Below are positions 35,320 through 47,990 of a DNA stretch of 64,000 nt, piece by piece. How positions within the stretch are numbered: the stretch's first letter is position 1; every line of letters starts with the position of its first letter. The notes below the pieces were generated by a model. The model saw nothing but the letters and a program-made list of their open reading frames with translations, searched no databases and had not been told where the DNA came from. The stretch is from Callipepla californica brunnescens (taxonomy: Eukaryota > Chordata > Aves > Galliformes > Odontophoridae): positions 11,721,773 through 11,785,772 of the forward strand of contig JALIRH010000007.1 of NCBI GenBank assembly GCA_023055505.1. Reading direction: 5' to 3'. A program made the translations under genes and the position numbers.

Positions 35320-36012
35320 TGAACACAGGCACATATTGGGCAGAAAATGGCTTGAAAGCAGCCTTGAGGAAGAGGTTTTGGGAATGTCATTTGATGTAAA
35401 ACTCAGTATGAGCTGGCAATGTCTATCTGTAGCCCAGTATCCTGGGTTAAATCAAGAGAAGTGTTACCAGCAGGTCAAGAGAGGTGATTCTGCCCCTCTA
35501 CCCTGCTCTCATGGGACCTCATCTGAAGTACTGCATACAGTTCTGTGGCCTCTAACAAAAGAAGGACATCAAGCTATTGGAATTGGTGCAAAGGAGTGCC
35601 ACAAAGATGATCAGAGGGCAGGAGCACCTACCCTACGAGGACAGGCTGACAGTGTTGGGGCTTTTCAGTCTGGAGAAGAGAAGGCTTTGAGGGGACCTTA
35701 TAGTGGCCTTCCAGTACCTGAAGGGTGCCTATAGGAAAGCTGGGGAGGAACATTTATTAGGGTAGGTAGCAACAGGAGGGTAGATTTAGACAAGATATTA
35801 GGAAGAAATTCTTTACTGTGAGGGTGGTGAGACACAAGTTGCCAGAGAGGTTATGGATGCCCCCTCCCTGGGAGCATTCAAAGCCAGGCTGGATGGGGCT
35901 TTGAGCAAACTGGTTTAATAGGAGATGTCCCTGCTATACTTGGGAGCTGGAACTAGATGATCTTAAAGGTCCCTTCCAACCTAAACCATTTCATTTTTCT
36001 GCAATTTTATAA
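35320..36012 (+). mobile_element. CR1 LINE 3' segment (about 690 bp)
   Basis: A plus-strand CR1 beginning near the end of ORF2 ('gggcagaaaatggcttgaaagc', 'actcagtatgagctggcaatg'). It continues through 'caggtcaagagaggtgattc', 'gcagacag'-region equivalents, 'aagatgatcagagggcagg', 'ttcagtctggagaagagaagg' and 'agatattaggaagaaattc' to 'ctagatgatcttaaaggtccc' and 'ttccaacctaaaccatttca'. The extreme terminus is eroded to 'tttttctgcaattttataaa'. A frame of 155 codons is open over 35267-35734 but does not follow the CR1 ORF2 protein through its length and is not a gene. Confidence 0.94.
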
Positions 36013-36337
36013 AACTGAGTGAACAGTGGAATAGCAGGAGGAATCATAGAATCCAACATAAAGATTTGTCTAAGCTTTGGGCAGTGAAAATAGCTTAGCT
36101 CTGCTTAGTGCATGGCTCCTTCCCCACAGCAGGGCTTGTGCCAACCTTATTACTGCACTACCCTGTGGAAAATACTTGAAATAAAAAGACAGAGCTTTTG
36201 AAAAATGCTCTAGCAAACTTTATGAGGCAGAATAACAAAAGGACCAGGTATACACTGTTGTGATGGATAGGGATAGGCCAAATCTTGCTGACTGCCTGCA
36301 GGTCATTCCCAAATAAGTTAGAACAGCTGCAGATGTG

Positions 36338-36361
36338 AAAAAAAAAGAAAAAGAAAAAAAG
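36338..36361. repeat. A-rich (AAAAAG) tract
   Basis: A run interrupted by single G residues. Confidence 0.9.
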
Positions 36362-36500
36362 AAGCAGGTTAAAACAAAACAAAACAGATTTTCACCCACT
36401 GTGATCATCACCTTTGCCAGGCTTAGCACTGAAGGATGGCTTCCTGGAGTGAAAGAAGAAAGACTTCAGATTGCACAAAGGAATATTAATAGAGTAATAG

Positions 36501-36524
36501 AAAGAAAGAAAAAAAAAAAAAAAA
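36501..36524. repeat. A-rich tract (AAAG)n then poly-A
   Basis: Two AAAG units lead into an uninterrupted A run. Confidence 0.9.
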
Positions 36525-38895
36525 CAAGGATGAATATAACTTCCTTTTGGTGAGAACAGATGGATCATGGAATAGTCTAAGGAGTAACTAATGGGACACT
36601 GATGCTAAATTGAACAAAAGAGACAATTAGAAGCTGAAGTAAAATCTAGAGAGCAGTACATAATTGTAAGAGCAGGGCAGTCCTACAAAGTGAGCTGAGG
36701 TTCATTATAAATAGTACTTGAGCAACTGACATTTTAATATATTCAAATACAAGGAAATGGGTCACATTTGCAGAATGAGATTCCATTTTAGCAGTCTCTA
36801 TAACAATACAGGGTCACAACAGTCACTGAACTGAACACTCATTTCCAGTGCTATTAAGTGTGGAAAAAACTCATGGGAACATTTGAAGTGGAAACAAGAA
36901 AAATTGTAAAGCAGTAGTAGTGTGGATCTCCTTGGCATTAATGAGAAAATTATTGTCAGTTCTGTTGTCTGTGTTAAGGGATATTAAAAAAAAGACTGAG
37001 AAGAGTTCTGTGAATCAATCAAATTAAGAAAAACAAAAGCAACAACAACAAAAACCCTACATGTCTTCAGCCAGAGAATTAAAAATTTTGATTTCCTTAG
37101 TGTATCCAGGGGAGCGCTAAGAGATTATTTGCTCACAGTGTATTAGCACCTACTTTGGGAGACCATTTTCAAGTGAAGAAGGCTTCTCATTCTAACTGAC
37201 AATCTAAAATTTAGTGGATGGAATTGTCATCAACTTTAATACTAAAATAACTTTTCACAGTGGTTAGTTGTCTAAGCATTTAATGATTTCTTCATCACTT
37301 AAGGTCTTCAAATAAAGCCTGGATGGCTTTCTGAAGGACAGCTGCTCCATCTCAACCAATATTTTACACTTGATTCAGATATCACCAAGAAATTTTTTCC
37401 AGTCTGTGTTGTGTTGAAGGTCAGAGATATCAGGGATATTTCTGGTCTTAAAACATAGATCAGCATCTGCTCTAGGAAAGTTCCAAGTGCATTGCAAATA
37501 CACAAGTGGAAGTAATTTCTAAGAATTCTCATATGGGGAAATAGCAAGCAATGGACTTCGCTAGGTTTTACAAACTTTTGGAGGGCTTATTTTCATTGTT
37601 TTGAACCTCTTGCAAAGTGCTAATACAGATTCATCTGGAATAGTTTTCTGTTAAACAGGAAGTGGCACGTGCTTTACCTATACAGAATGACACAAGCTTT
37701 GGATCAAATGCACTTCTTACTACATGAAATTCTTGGGCTAGCCTTTTCAAGTTTGGGAACAAAATAGTCTTAAAAAATCTTAACAAAAAGGAAACCTGGT
37801 TGTCTGTCCTTGCATTTTGTCAGAAGGGAAAAGCATTCTCTTGTCAATTCATCAAGTCCAATGATTTAAGCATTAGCTGTTAAACCAAGCAACAACATGA
37901 GCTGAGGTGATTATAATACTTGTAGATAGCAAATGCTCATAATTAACAGAAAGGACATACCTGAGGAGCTGCGTAATCTAAACAGCATCAAGTCTTGATG
38001 ACCATCCTCCTGCCCAATTTCTTTCACATTTGACTTTTTTATTTTTTATTTTTTAATAAAGCAGATGCCAGAGGTGCTACTTAAGAAGCTCTGAGAGGGA
38101 AGAGCCATCCGTTCCATCAGCTTTATAATAAATGGGTGTGTAAGAGGACACTAGCCATAGGGCAAGCATTTGGAGGTGAGATATTGAGAACACCTGCTCC
38201 TCCCTCAGCGCACTCGTGATTAAACACTTCACTTAGTGCATGAACTCAAATGTGTTATGTTAAACTGGGGTCAGAAGGCACAATGTAATTACGGGTGTTA
38301 TTAATATTACAGAGGCCAGAGCGGATAGAAATTATGTTGGGCATGACTATGCGTGAGTGTGAGAGGGAGTAAATCTCCCTGGGGAAGGAATTACATTTTG
38401 GGTGGAGATGATGAAGAATGTTTTACTGGAATTCTCCAGATCCATAATAGCTGCATTTCTCTTCAGAAAAACACATTAATCTTTACATCGTTCTTCTAAC
38501 TTCTGTCAGTATGACGTTGAAATTATTTAAATATATTTTAAAAAGAAAACTCTTTAATTAAATCAATCCTTTTTTAACTACCCTGATTTCTTGACATGAT
38601 CTGGGGAATTTCTTGAGATGACCTTTCCACCATGTCTCCTTGAGAAATACCTATTTCTCACCCCAAGGCTGAATCACCGGTGGCTATTTCTGCCTGAAGA
38701 AGAGTCATGAAACACACACAAACTCTAAGCCTTGGAACTACCAACTTAAACAACTTAACTAGCAAATAACAACTTAAACATTGTTAATAAATCTGTCATT
38801 CCATGATATGAAGTTAAAGCTTCAGTCCATTATGTTTTAAGCATTTTTTTTTTTTTAATTCAGGGAGCAAGGCTTAAAGATGAAATTTCAAGCAA

Positions 38896-38910
38896 TTTTT
38901 TTTTTTTTTT
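38896..38910. repeat. Poly-T run (15)
   Basis: Run of 15 T residues, about 40 bp from another T run at 38844-38856. Confidence 0.95.
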
Positions 38911-39195
38911 ACTCCAACAGTTGCACACACTGGGGCCAGCATTTCTCACAACACTGAGAATGTGAATGCATGCTGGGGTGTAGGAATCTAGATGTGAAGC
39001 CCTGTCTAGATATGAAACCAAGAACAATCAGGAAAATACTGCTTCATGTTCAAGGAGTGCTGTTTCTCATTCCTTTTCCTACAACGTAATTAGAATGGGG
39101 AATGTTCACATTAGAGTTTTATGCATGTATGCTTTAAACAAAGCTTCTTGATTGCAATGGGTAAAATTGAAGAATAACATTAATTTTGAGAACAT

Positions 39196-39216
39196 ATTTA
39201 TTTATTTATTTATTTA
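39196..39216. repeat. (ATTT)5 microsatellite
   Basis: Five perfect ATTT units plus one base. This is a likely length-polymorphic tetranucleotide repeat. Confidence 0.95.
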
Positions 39217-40247
39217 ACAAATAAAATACAAAATATACTAATTTGCTCTTAAATCTGGATACATCTGTCTGTATACTTCTAAACCTGTGGAAGTAATCCC
39301 ACATTAAATTTGTGGCCTTTATTCCAGACAGGAAATAGTTGTATTTGCAGTCTTTCATCAGCTTTAAAATTCTCTTTCTAATTTAATGTTGATTTCTACA
39401 GACAAATAATAACTGCCATGAGCCATCTTCCACCAGCCTTATGAGAATGGTACTGTAGTGTTAGAACCATCCTCCAAGGATTTTAAAACAAAAATGGGCA
39501 ACACTTAGACTTTTCTTATGCAAAATGAGTATTATGTAGAAACTATCAGTATTTATGGCATACTAAGCTCTTAAAATAAATAAGTATGTAGCAAAAGGGT
39601 CTCCATAAATAAGGCAGGAAAGTGCAGCTGCTCCCAGCATAACAGTAAAACCAGTAATTCCTTACCAGAAAATTTTACCAAAGTTCAGGTACAGATATTG
39701 AATATATTTGTATTCTGTTGCCCATATTTATCTTGAGAAGCCCTTAATATCACAAAATTTGTATGCAAGAAAATTACTGTTAAGGGTGAAATGTCACATG
39801 TCCCTTATAACCTGCAATCTGTTTCTGACTGTAATCAGTAGCAATTACTATAAGGAAAAGGAAGTATAAAATATGGTGTATAGTACACCCCATCCTGAAA
39901 GGCTCAAGTCTTGGATCTTTCTATCCCTTACTTAAAAAGAAAGGATATTATAATTAATTCTGAAGGGTTGAGTAATGCTTTTATTGGAATTAGAAAATGA
40001 AATTTCTTTTTCTAAATCTTACCTGGGCTTGATTTAAACAATTCCCTCTGGCAGTGTGCTACCCAGTCTAATGTTATAATTCATATATATTTTTAAAATC
40101 TTTGTTGGTTTTGAAGCTTAGCCTTTTTAGATTAATTGAAAGGTCACTTGTTCATGTATTATAAGATAGGTTGTGACATCTGGAATCAATGCCATATGCT
40201 GCTGACTGAAAGGCTTGCTTTAAATTGCTTAAAATTGTGTTTGCCAG

Positions 40248-40275
40248 AAAAAAAAAAAAAAAAAAAGAAAAAAAA
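40248..40275. repeat. Poly-A tract
   Basis: Nineteen A residues, one G, then eight A residues. Confidence 0.95.
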
Positions 40276-41619
40276 TCATTGTTAGATGTCAGCCAGATTT
40301 TAATTTTCTAGCAGAAATTTTTAGTTAAAATAGTGACATTATTTCTTTCAGTGCCAACAGAGAAAAATACCCTATTTTTTAATATTAAATTGTCAATATG
40401 TCTCTTTAAACTGAAAAGCTTCCATGTTACTCGGCTATTGAAGTAAAGCTGGAAAACTCAAAGACTGTTGTCCTGATGTCTATGGTGTCCTGTGTGATCT
40501 TATTATCCCAGGTGTGGCTGGGTTTTGAATTTCAAATTTTAAACCAGTAACTCATAGATAACTCATGTTCTGTAGAGCATAGTGGATGAATTCTTAACAT
40601 TCCATCCAGAATTAAGGAATAAAGTATAGAAAGCTGCAGTACAAGGTCATAGTTGCAAAATCTCCCAGTATACTGGAATTAGGCAATACCAGAATGGAGA
40701 TCACACAAACAATTAACGAGCTCCTTGTGCTTACACAGTAGTGTTCCATTCTATAACACTCACTTTTTCTTTTGGTCAATATTTAAAACACGTAGGAAAA
40801 GTAAATTAAAACAGAGTGACAATTTGTATTTTCATTCCTCTTGCTAATGTCTGCAAAGACTTTGCGTATGCATCTTTCTCTACAATATTCCCCCCCACAC
40901 ACCCTCCCATCATATGAAATTTTCCCCTGCTCTTCATACATACAATTGTGTAAAAAATCATGAGGATTCATATTCACAAATTTCCTCAAATTTCACAAGT
41001 CTCAAAGAATTTTTCAAATAAACACTCATATTTTCCCCCACTCTGTTATGTCACTCAATGTCTTTTTAGATTAACACTTAACACTATGCTGTTCTTATGA
41101 CACAGCTGAACTTCAGTGTAAAGTTTTATAGTTAATTTTATCAGGAATTTAGTTGATACCACCGGCATCCCACCAACAAACATTGCTAGATTCTGTAATA
41201 AATACAGAAATGATAAACTGTTGTGTAGAATTAATTTGTTCAAAAACTCCACAGATTAACACACCTACAAAGCTGGCAGTCCTCTAAATTAAACCAATAT
41301 ACTCTGACATTTAGTTGAGCTTTCAGATAATGCTTCATCTGTTCTTGGAGCAGTTATAACACCCCCCAAAAAAGTAAACCAGCTCCCAGCAGAAGGACTC
41401 TCCTCTGGAGGAATACATTTTAATTTACTATTTTAACTGAGAACAAGATTTTAACATCAATACATGAACTTACTTCCAGGAAAGAAAAAAACAACAGTAT
41501 GTATCTGAGCATAATGTAGATAATGCTGACATCTCTACTGAAAATAATCAGGAAATTTTAATTTACACTGGAAGATTATAGATTCAGAGCAACACAGTCA
41601 TTATTTTCCTTTCTACATT

Positions 41620-41662
41620 AAAAAAAAACCAAAAACAAACAAACAAACAAACAAACAAAAAA
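41620..41662. repeat. Poly-A and (AAAC)n microsatellite
   Basis: An A run leads into about five perfect AAAC units and a final A run. Confidence 0.95.
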
Positions 41663-42350
41663 CCCCTCTGTGTCTTAAATCTCTAAAGCCATCATCACCA
41701 GAACTTCTGGTACAAATATCAAGTAGAACTAAATCTTGCCTAAAATGCTGTCAGCTTACATGGCTGAAAACTGAACAGGTATTCCCATGACCACTGGAGT
41801 GAGTTCTCATGGAGGATGAATAAAGGGCATCAACCTGCTTCAGAAAAATCTACTGCAACCATGACCTCTCTGTCATAGTATTCCAGGGGTACTCACAGAA
41901 CGCATGTGCAAAACAACCCTGGAAGCTCAAATTCTTAGCTCAAAAGTCTGTGAAATGCCCTGGACTCAATAGGTCCATTGTTCTTCTGACCCGCTATAAC
42001 TAAGGATACAATTTCATGACCTGTTTTAGTCAAACTGTAACTGTGCCATGTTGAAAGGAGCACTGCTATCTCCAGCTTTTATCCAAGCCATATGCTCCTG
42101 CTTCTCCTTTGCAATCAGCCATGGGGACTGTGCAGCTGTAGATCAGTCTTTGGCAGGATTAATTCTCAGCATGGCCATGAGGAGATTTGGAAATATGAGT
42201 TTTTACATTTCTAGGTACTGTTCTGTCATGCTTTAGGCTAATCTAGTCTAATTGGTTTTACCAGAAGTTAAAACTGCAACAGTACTTCTGTGTCATTACT
42301 ATTAACATCCTTCATTTCTGCAGGTGCTAACAATCACTGGGTTTATGGTG

Positions 42351-42376
42351 TTTTTTTTTTTGTTTGTTTTTTTTTT
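42351..42376. repeat. T-rich tract
   Basis: T run interrupted twice by single G residues. Confidence 0.9.
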
Positions 42377-44155
42377 AACGCATTAGATATTGAAAGAAAT
42401 TAAATAACCTCTGCCCTACAGGTGTTAACTCTTTTTCCTGAAGTCCAGCTAAATGAAAACTAGGTGAGCTGAGGTAATCTAATGATTTCTCATTTAGGGT
42501 ATCTTAGTGCTTACTCGCTGCACTGGCACAGTTTAGAGATTGTTTATCCAGTGTGGAAGCCTGTATATGGATAAGCTATCAGTCTGAGGGCCAGAAGGCA
42601 GGGTGCAACAAGCAGCCAGAGTTCAGCTTGTTACAGACCTGCACTGTTTCCAACATTGTCGTCTCTAACACGCGAAACTTGCTGTTTCTTCTTCAGAGGT
42701 GGTGAAGGGAACATATGCCCTACAGCACATCTGCTGTTGCCAGCAGTATCACTTGGAAATCCTCTACTCCTGCAGAACAGCCAATATTGTACACAGCAGC
42801 ACAGATGAAACCACGCTGTTTGCCTCTCCAAAGGTATTAGTTTGATTCAGTTCTCTATTCCTGTTCTGTTCTTGTTTGGCTATTTTTGCGCAGCTTTTGC
42901 ATCTGGTTGCTCACCTAAGCCCAGAAGTACATGAAAGATGTCGAACTTGGATTTCTGTTATATCAGAATATCATGCAGCACTTAAAATGTTTAAACGAAG
43001 CATAAATCCTTCAAGAAGAAAACAATGTTGAACCACATTTGCAATTGTAACTTTTTCTATCATTCAACAAATAAATACTTCTTTTTTCCTTATTCATTCA
43101 ATGTAATTACATTTTCTCATGTATTTCATTTTCAGAACCGTCTCACAAATTGTAAGGCTGAAATATTTTCCCCACTGGAGCCTAAGAGAATTTTGGTTTT
43201 GACTAAGTGGCACCCAGATTTAACTCACATTCTTTTAATGTGTCTAGTAATGGCTAGTGCTGAGCAAATTGTAGATGCTTATCAATTATACAGATAACAG
43301 TAGCTCACAGGAATTATAATTAGGGATCCTGAATGTATGGCTCTGTCATGCTTATTTTTAAAGCTGCAGAACTATTCTGCTCAGATGAATAATCTCATTG
43401 AAGCTAGCAAGACTCCGAGGGGATTAAATTTAGCATATCACACATGTCTCTATAGAGCTGGAGCCACAGCTTGTATAACAGAACATTCCTCATATTCTCC
43501 AGGACCAGCATGGAAAGTGACTCAAACAAATCATTAGATGGCCACAGAAAAAAATGACTTGAGGATGTGACCCCCACAGACCTGATTTCCTGTAGCCTGC
43601 AGATGAACAGCAGTGCAAGCACTTAAAATAAAAGCTGACTGTTTCTTTGGCCTTTGGAAAAAAACATTTGGAACCTTTTTTTCCACTTTTCTTATTGAAA
43701 AAGGTAATACCAAAAGGATAATTCCCACAAAGATATCTATAGGCTTAAGCAAGTAAAGTACACTATTTTACTGGTTGTTTAGAAGGTCCATATACTAGTG
43801 TAGGGTACAGATGGAGGAGAAAAGAGTCTTGCAGGTTGTTTCATTTAGTGATATTAACGATCTGAAGAGAGTGCCATATAAAATAATACAGTAGTGGTTA
43901 AGTCAGTGTCCTTGTAATATTCATGAAGGTGCTGGCTAGTTTCAGCTGCAGTCTGGTATTTGTAGCCAGGAGCTATTTTTTCCCCCTTGCTGTTATTTTT
44001 GCAACTCTAATGCATGAATCATGAAGTGAGTCTTTTTGCAGAAGCACATTATTATCCACCAACAGCAACTCCTTACATTTGCCACAACATTCCCTCAAAC
44101 CACCTATTGTTATGAGGGTGCTGCTGTTCCTTAAATGCTATTATACAAATAACAT

Positions 44156-44189
44156 TAATCATATGTGCCTGCAGTTAATGCTAATTATC
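44156..44189. promoter_or_regulatory. Homeodomain/E-box cluster, candidate
   Basis: Within about 35 bp are TTAATC, the E-box CATATG (44160-44165) and TTAATGCTAATTAT (44175-44188), which holds three overlapping TAAT-type cores. Such clusters are common in developmental enhancers, but AT-rich DNA produces TAAT often. No gene target is visible. Confidence 0.2.
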
Positions 44190-44331
44190 TTGCTGTCTGT
44201 TTCTCTTCTCCTTCCCCTTCTTTCCTCCACTAACTCTCTCGAGAGAAGAACTGAAGTCCCACTATTTCTGTGTCCTTCCTGAAGACCAAAGGAGGAACAT
44301 AGCAATCCCTCTGCAAGCAGTGGCACTTGTT

Positions 44332-44368
44332 AAAAAATAAAAATTAAAAATAATAATAATAAAAAAAA
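44332..44368. repeat. A-rich tract with (AAT)n
   Basis: A-rich stretch containing four AAT units. Confidence 0.9.
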
Positions 44369-45172
44369 TTGTCTTCAAATAAGTGAAATGAGAAAACCCC
44401 ATAATAATGCTGTGGGGCTGGATTTGAAGCAATATTTGAGGCAGTCTTAATTCATTACTGTACCTACACTAACAGCATAGCATCTCATGATAGTAGTAAT
44501 GCATTACCACAATTGACACAAACAGATGGGTTCAGAGGCTAATGCTGGTGATAGAGAAGGGAGTGCTGATAAACTGTACCATCACATAAAGCACCATTTT
44601 GGAAAAGGATGTTGTAGATCATACATCCAGGAAGAAAGTGGAAGATACATGCACCCCAGATAACAGGGGAGTTGCTTATAGTTCCCAATGGTGGTCAAAA
44701 GTTGCATATCTCAGGTTCATAATGCCACTTTGAAAAGAAAGGAAAAAATGTTGCCAGAAAGGCAAGTAGCAACATAAAACATAGTTTGATGCAACTGTCT
44801 ATGTGGAATCAGTCTTCACTATTATCTGAGATATACAAATGTTCCACTTTCTTTCTTGGTTGAATGATCTGCTACACGCTTTTCCAAAATTACTGCAATT
44901 TCCAAAACACTGCTGCATCCTTTGGCCTATGTTTTACTGAAAGTTCATGTTCCTTGTGGCCAGCTGAGTGCCCTCCACATGGGATGGGGGTTAGGTGTAG
45001 GCATATTTGCAGCGGATCTACTGGATCTGACACTTGTGGGAAGCTCAGTCATATGGACACTGACGGTGTGATTCACCACACCTGAGTCAAGAAGTCTGCA
45101 AGAGCAAAAATGCATGAGCTAGTTCCTCTTTCCTCTTTTCATTGCAATTTGTCCGATCCACATTAAGTGTCC

Positions 45173-45195
45173 TTTTTTTTGTTTTTTTTTTTTTT
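45173..45195. repeat. Poly-T tract
   Basis: Eight T residues, one G, then fourteen T residues. Confidence 0.9.
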
Positions 45196-47850
45196 GTCCA
45201 TAGCATGCCTTGTCTGCAGTTTCCAGGCACATCTGTGAGACTGGGAGACTGTGATGCTTGCCTTGCCAAGGTGCTCTAGGAAAAGCAAATAGGAGGTGCC
45301 TTAGCACATTTTCCGCTTCATTCCCCCTGAAATATTCAAGGTATATTTTAAAAGCTTGCATGTTTTTTGTTTGCTTGTGGTTTGCATGCTTGCTTAATAA
45401 GATGCATTTCTAGCTATTGGATGCTAAGATATGGCTAGGCAACAGTTGTGCCTACTGGAACCAGACTTTGATTTTTCAAGCATAGAGGAAAATTATCAGT
45501 AGGAGATAGCTGGACTGACATAACTGTGAATGAATTAAGGGAGCAGAAAAAAAACAGAGCTGTTTTTTGTTGAAGGTCATCCATCCTCACATTCGTTTTT
45601 CCCACTTTTTAATTAGTGTGAGGACCTGCTGTGTGAGGACTCCATCCCGATTTCCTTTACTTGATACACTTAGCAGATTTGTCCCTCTCCTAGTTTACCT
45701 GCACCCAGTTCTGCAAGGGACTGTGCAATTGGAAACAGACATTCTTCCAGCCAAATACTGTCTGAAATCATCATGGTCTTGCCAAGAAAATATTTGGCAC
45801 AAACTCATCACAGTGCTTTTTCAGACAAGAAAATGTGGATAATTTCTTCAAATGATCTATTTTATTAATAACTGAGGTTGATATTTATATCTGAAAAGGG
45901 AATACAGCCTGTCTGTATCTAAGCAATGCTCTCTCTAGATAAAGACAGAAGTCAGCCAACTCTCTTCTCCCCAGAATTCCCTGATTTCAAGTGATCTCTG
46001 GGAAGACAAGCAGGTAATTATTTATTTTTTATAATCTCTTAGCCTCCAATCCAACACATTTATTTAACTGAATTTTAACAAATAATAGATCAGATAGATG
46101 TTACTCTCCAAAAACAGGCTGCAGTAACCAAAGTTGTGCACGAAAAACACACCATTAAAATAAATAATAAAAAAATCTTCTGTTACTATTTGTAGCAGAA
46201 ATAATTGAGCACCTGATAGGAAGGCAAGGCTAACTCAGGGATGCTCAGCTCTATTCACCTGAGTGACCAGGAGGAGTGGAGCAAGAATCCACCCCTTCCC
46301 AGACCTCATTTTAGAACTGACAGTAGAGGCAAGGGTATCTCCCTGAAGGTACCTGTGTATCTGATGTCTTCTGAAGGTTAATAATTTTTTCCCCTTATTT
46401 CTGTGCCTACCGCTGTTCTGTTTGAGTGATTCCTCACCTCCTGCAGTCTACGACCTTGCTGCTCTGCTGTCACTGTTACATTTTCCTTTGTGTTATGCTA
46501 TATGTTACTAATATTGTTCAATTTTATGTAGGTACATAACACTTCTAAAATTATTTCATTCATATTGAAGCAAAAATGTTGATCAGCAACTCAAAATACC
46601 TATTAAAATAATCTAAATATCCCTTTAGTTTCAAAGGAGCTGGAGTGGTTGGATGTGATCAAGACCCATGCCATTATCAAATAATTGCACTTGTGATCCT
46701 TTATACTTAAATTTATCAAGAGTACCATCTTGAGCTGCTGTTGCCAATTTCTATTCTACACAGAATGGCTTCTCTCTGAAAGGTGTTCAGCCCAACCCAC
46801 TCTTCCTTTAAGAGGGAAATGTACAAGATGACTTAACACACAGAAACCTTCAGTTAGGTGTGATAAAACCAAGTTACGCTGTCAAACTCAGTGTTCAGTG
46901 AAACACCAAGACAGGTGATCTTCCTGTGGATGGCAGCCTCCTGTTCTGAACATTACTAATCCCTTGTAAGAGGTTCTAGTAGGAATCTTCTGTCATGGCC
47001 ATTTTCTCTTGTTATCCTAGAAAGCAGCATAGTAGGCAATGAGTATTAAAGTACCCTCTGTAAGGGGAAGCAAGAAGGCTAGCCTGTACAGATGGATGCC
47101 ATTAGCCTGTGGGTTTTGTGCATGGCACCGATGGTTTGATTTCTGCTCATGTAGGTACCAGTGTAGGCACAACAAAGCCCTTGGGTCTCAAAAAATGTAA
47201 TGTTCTGATTCTTGGTTCATATTTCTGTGAAAAGATAGATGCTCTTAAAGATATATCAGTTGGAGAAAATGCTCAAGAACTTATGCACAGAGTTAGACAG
47301 CAGCTTTGGTTAGCACCAGCTGCAGACAAAACGATCCTGACACTACAGTCAGCGCAGAGAAATCTTTGCCAAGAGCATTTCCCCTCTGCCCTGTAATGAG
47401 AGACTTGTAGAACTTCTGAGCCAGAGCTTGTGTTCCTGTATAATTATCCTGAACTGATTTAGATGGCTAGGGTGCTATAGAAGGTGGTTGTGGCATTGCT
47501 GAGACACTATCAGAACTGCCAACCTGACACCTTCGGTGAGTATCTGATTGACTGGCCCATGTTAAACTACCTGGTGTTATTTGTAGTAGATTACTCACTT
47601 TGAGCCTGAGTATAGCTACACAAATTGCACGTACAGCCATATCTCATGAGAGGTCTTCCAAGGTCCAGAGACAACTTTGAATAGAAATTCTTACAGAAAT
47701 ATCCTGTAATTTAGAGAACATTGGAAAAACACATAGATAACTAGATTTTTCTTTCCTCATATTACTGCTTATCATTATAAATTGTTTGTAAGTGATAGTA
47801 CTTCAACAGCCAAACACTAACTCAGAATCAATGTAAAGCAGATTGCTTAT

Positions 47851-47990
47851 TCATAGAATATTCATATTCTATATTCATAGAATCATAACATTACCAAGGT
47901 TGCAAAAGACCTCCAAGGTAATCCAGTCCAACCATCCAGCTATCACCAATATTTCCCCACTAAACCATGTTTCTTAGTACAACATATAAA
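47851..47990 (-). mobile_element. CR1 LINE 3' terminus
   Basis: Plus-strand 'tcatagaat' units (repeated around 47851-47882), then 'ttgcaaaagacctccaaggt', 'aatccagtccaaccatccag' and 'cactaaaccatgtttcttag', are the reverse complement of a CR1-B/C-type tail. The terminal unit appears about three times with 'attcata' spacers, so the end repeat has expanded. The copy is only about 140 bp long (severe 5' truncation). Confidence 0.9.

Larger units (their letters stand above)
36013..41619. other. Long CR1-free unique block, left part
   Basis: No gene or transposon is recognised. Simple tracts lie at 36338-36361 (A/G), 36501-36524 (A-rich), 38844-38856 (T), 38896-38910 (T), 39196-39216 (ATTT) and 40248-40275 (A-rich). 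The stretch at about 38060-38420 is relatively GC- and CpG-richer and free of simple repeats, unlike its flanks. Confidence 0.5.
41663..47850. other. Long CR1-free unique block, right part
   Basis: No gene or transposon is recognised. It has simple tracts at 42351-42376 (T), 44332-44368 (A/AAT) and 45173-45195 (T). The stretch at about 43990-44200 is dense in homeodomain-like TAAT cores and an E-box. A pyrimidine stretch with AG at about 43120-43136 resembles a splice acceptor, but no exon can be supported after it. Confidence 0.5.

Noticed and set aside
35267..35734. 155-codon open frame (plus)
   Set aside because: Lies in a CR1 3' segment but out of the element's own coding frame for most of its length.
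41620..41662. CRISPR-like or satellite array from the (AAAC)n units
   Set aside because: A simple tetranucleotide microsatellite with no spacers. The genome is eukaryotic.
43120..43297. Pyrimidine tract plus AG followed by an open frame, resembling a splice acceptor and exon
   Set aside because: No donor site, domain or coding bias follows. T-rich AG contexts are common in this sequence.
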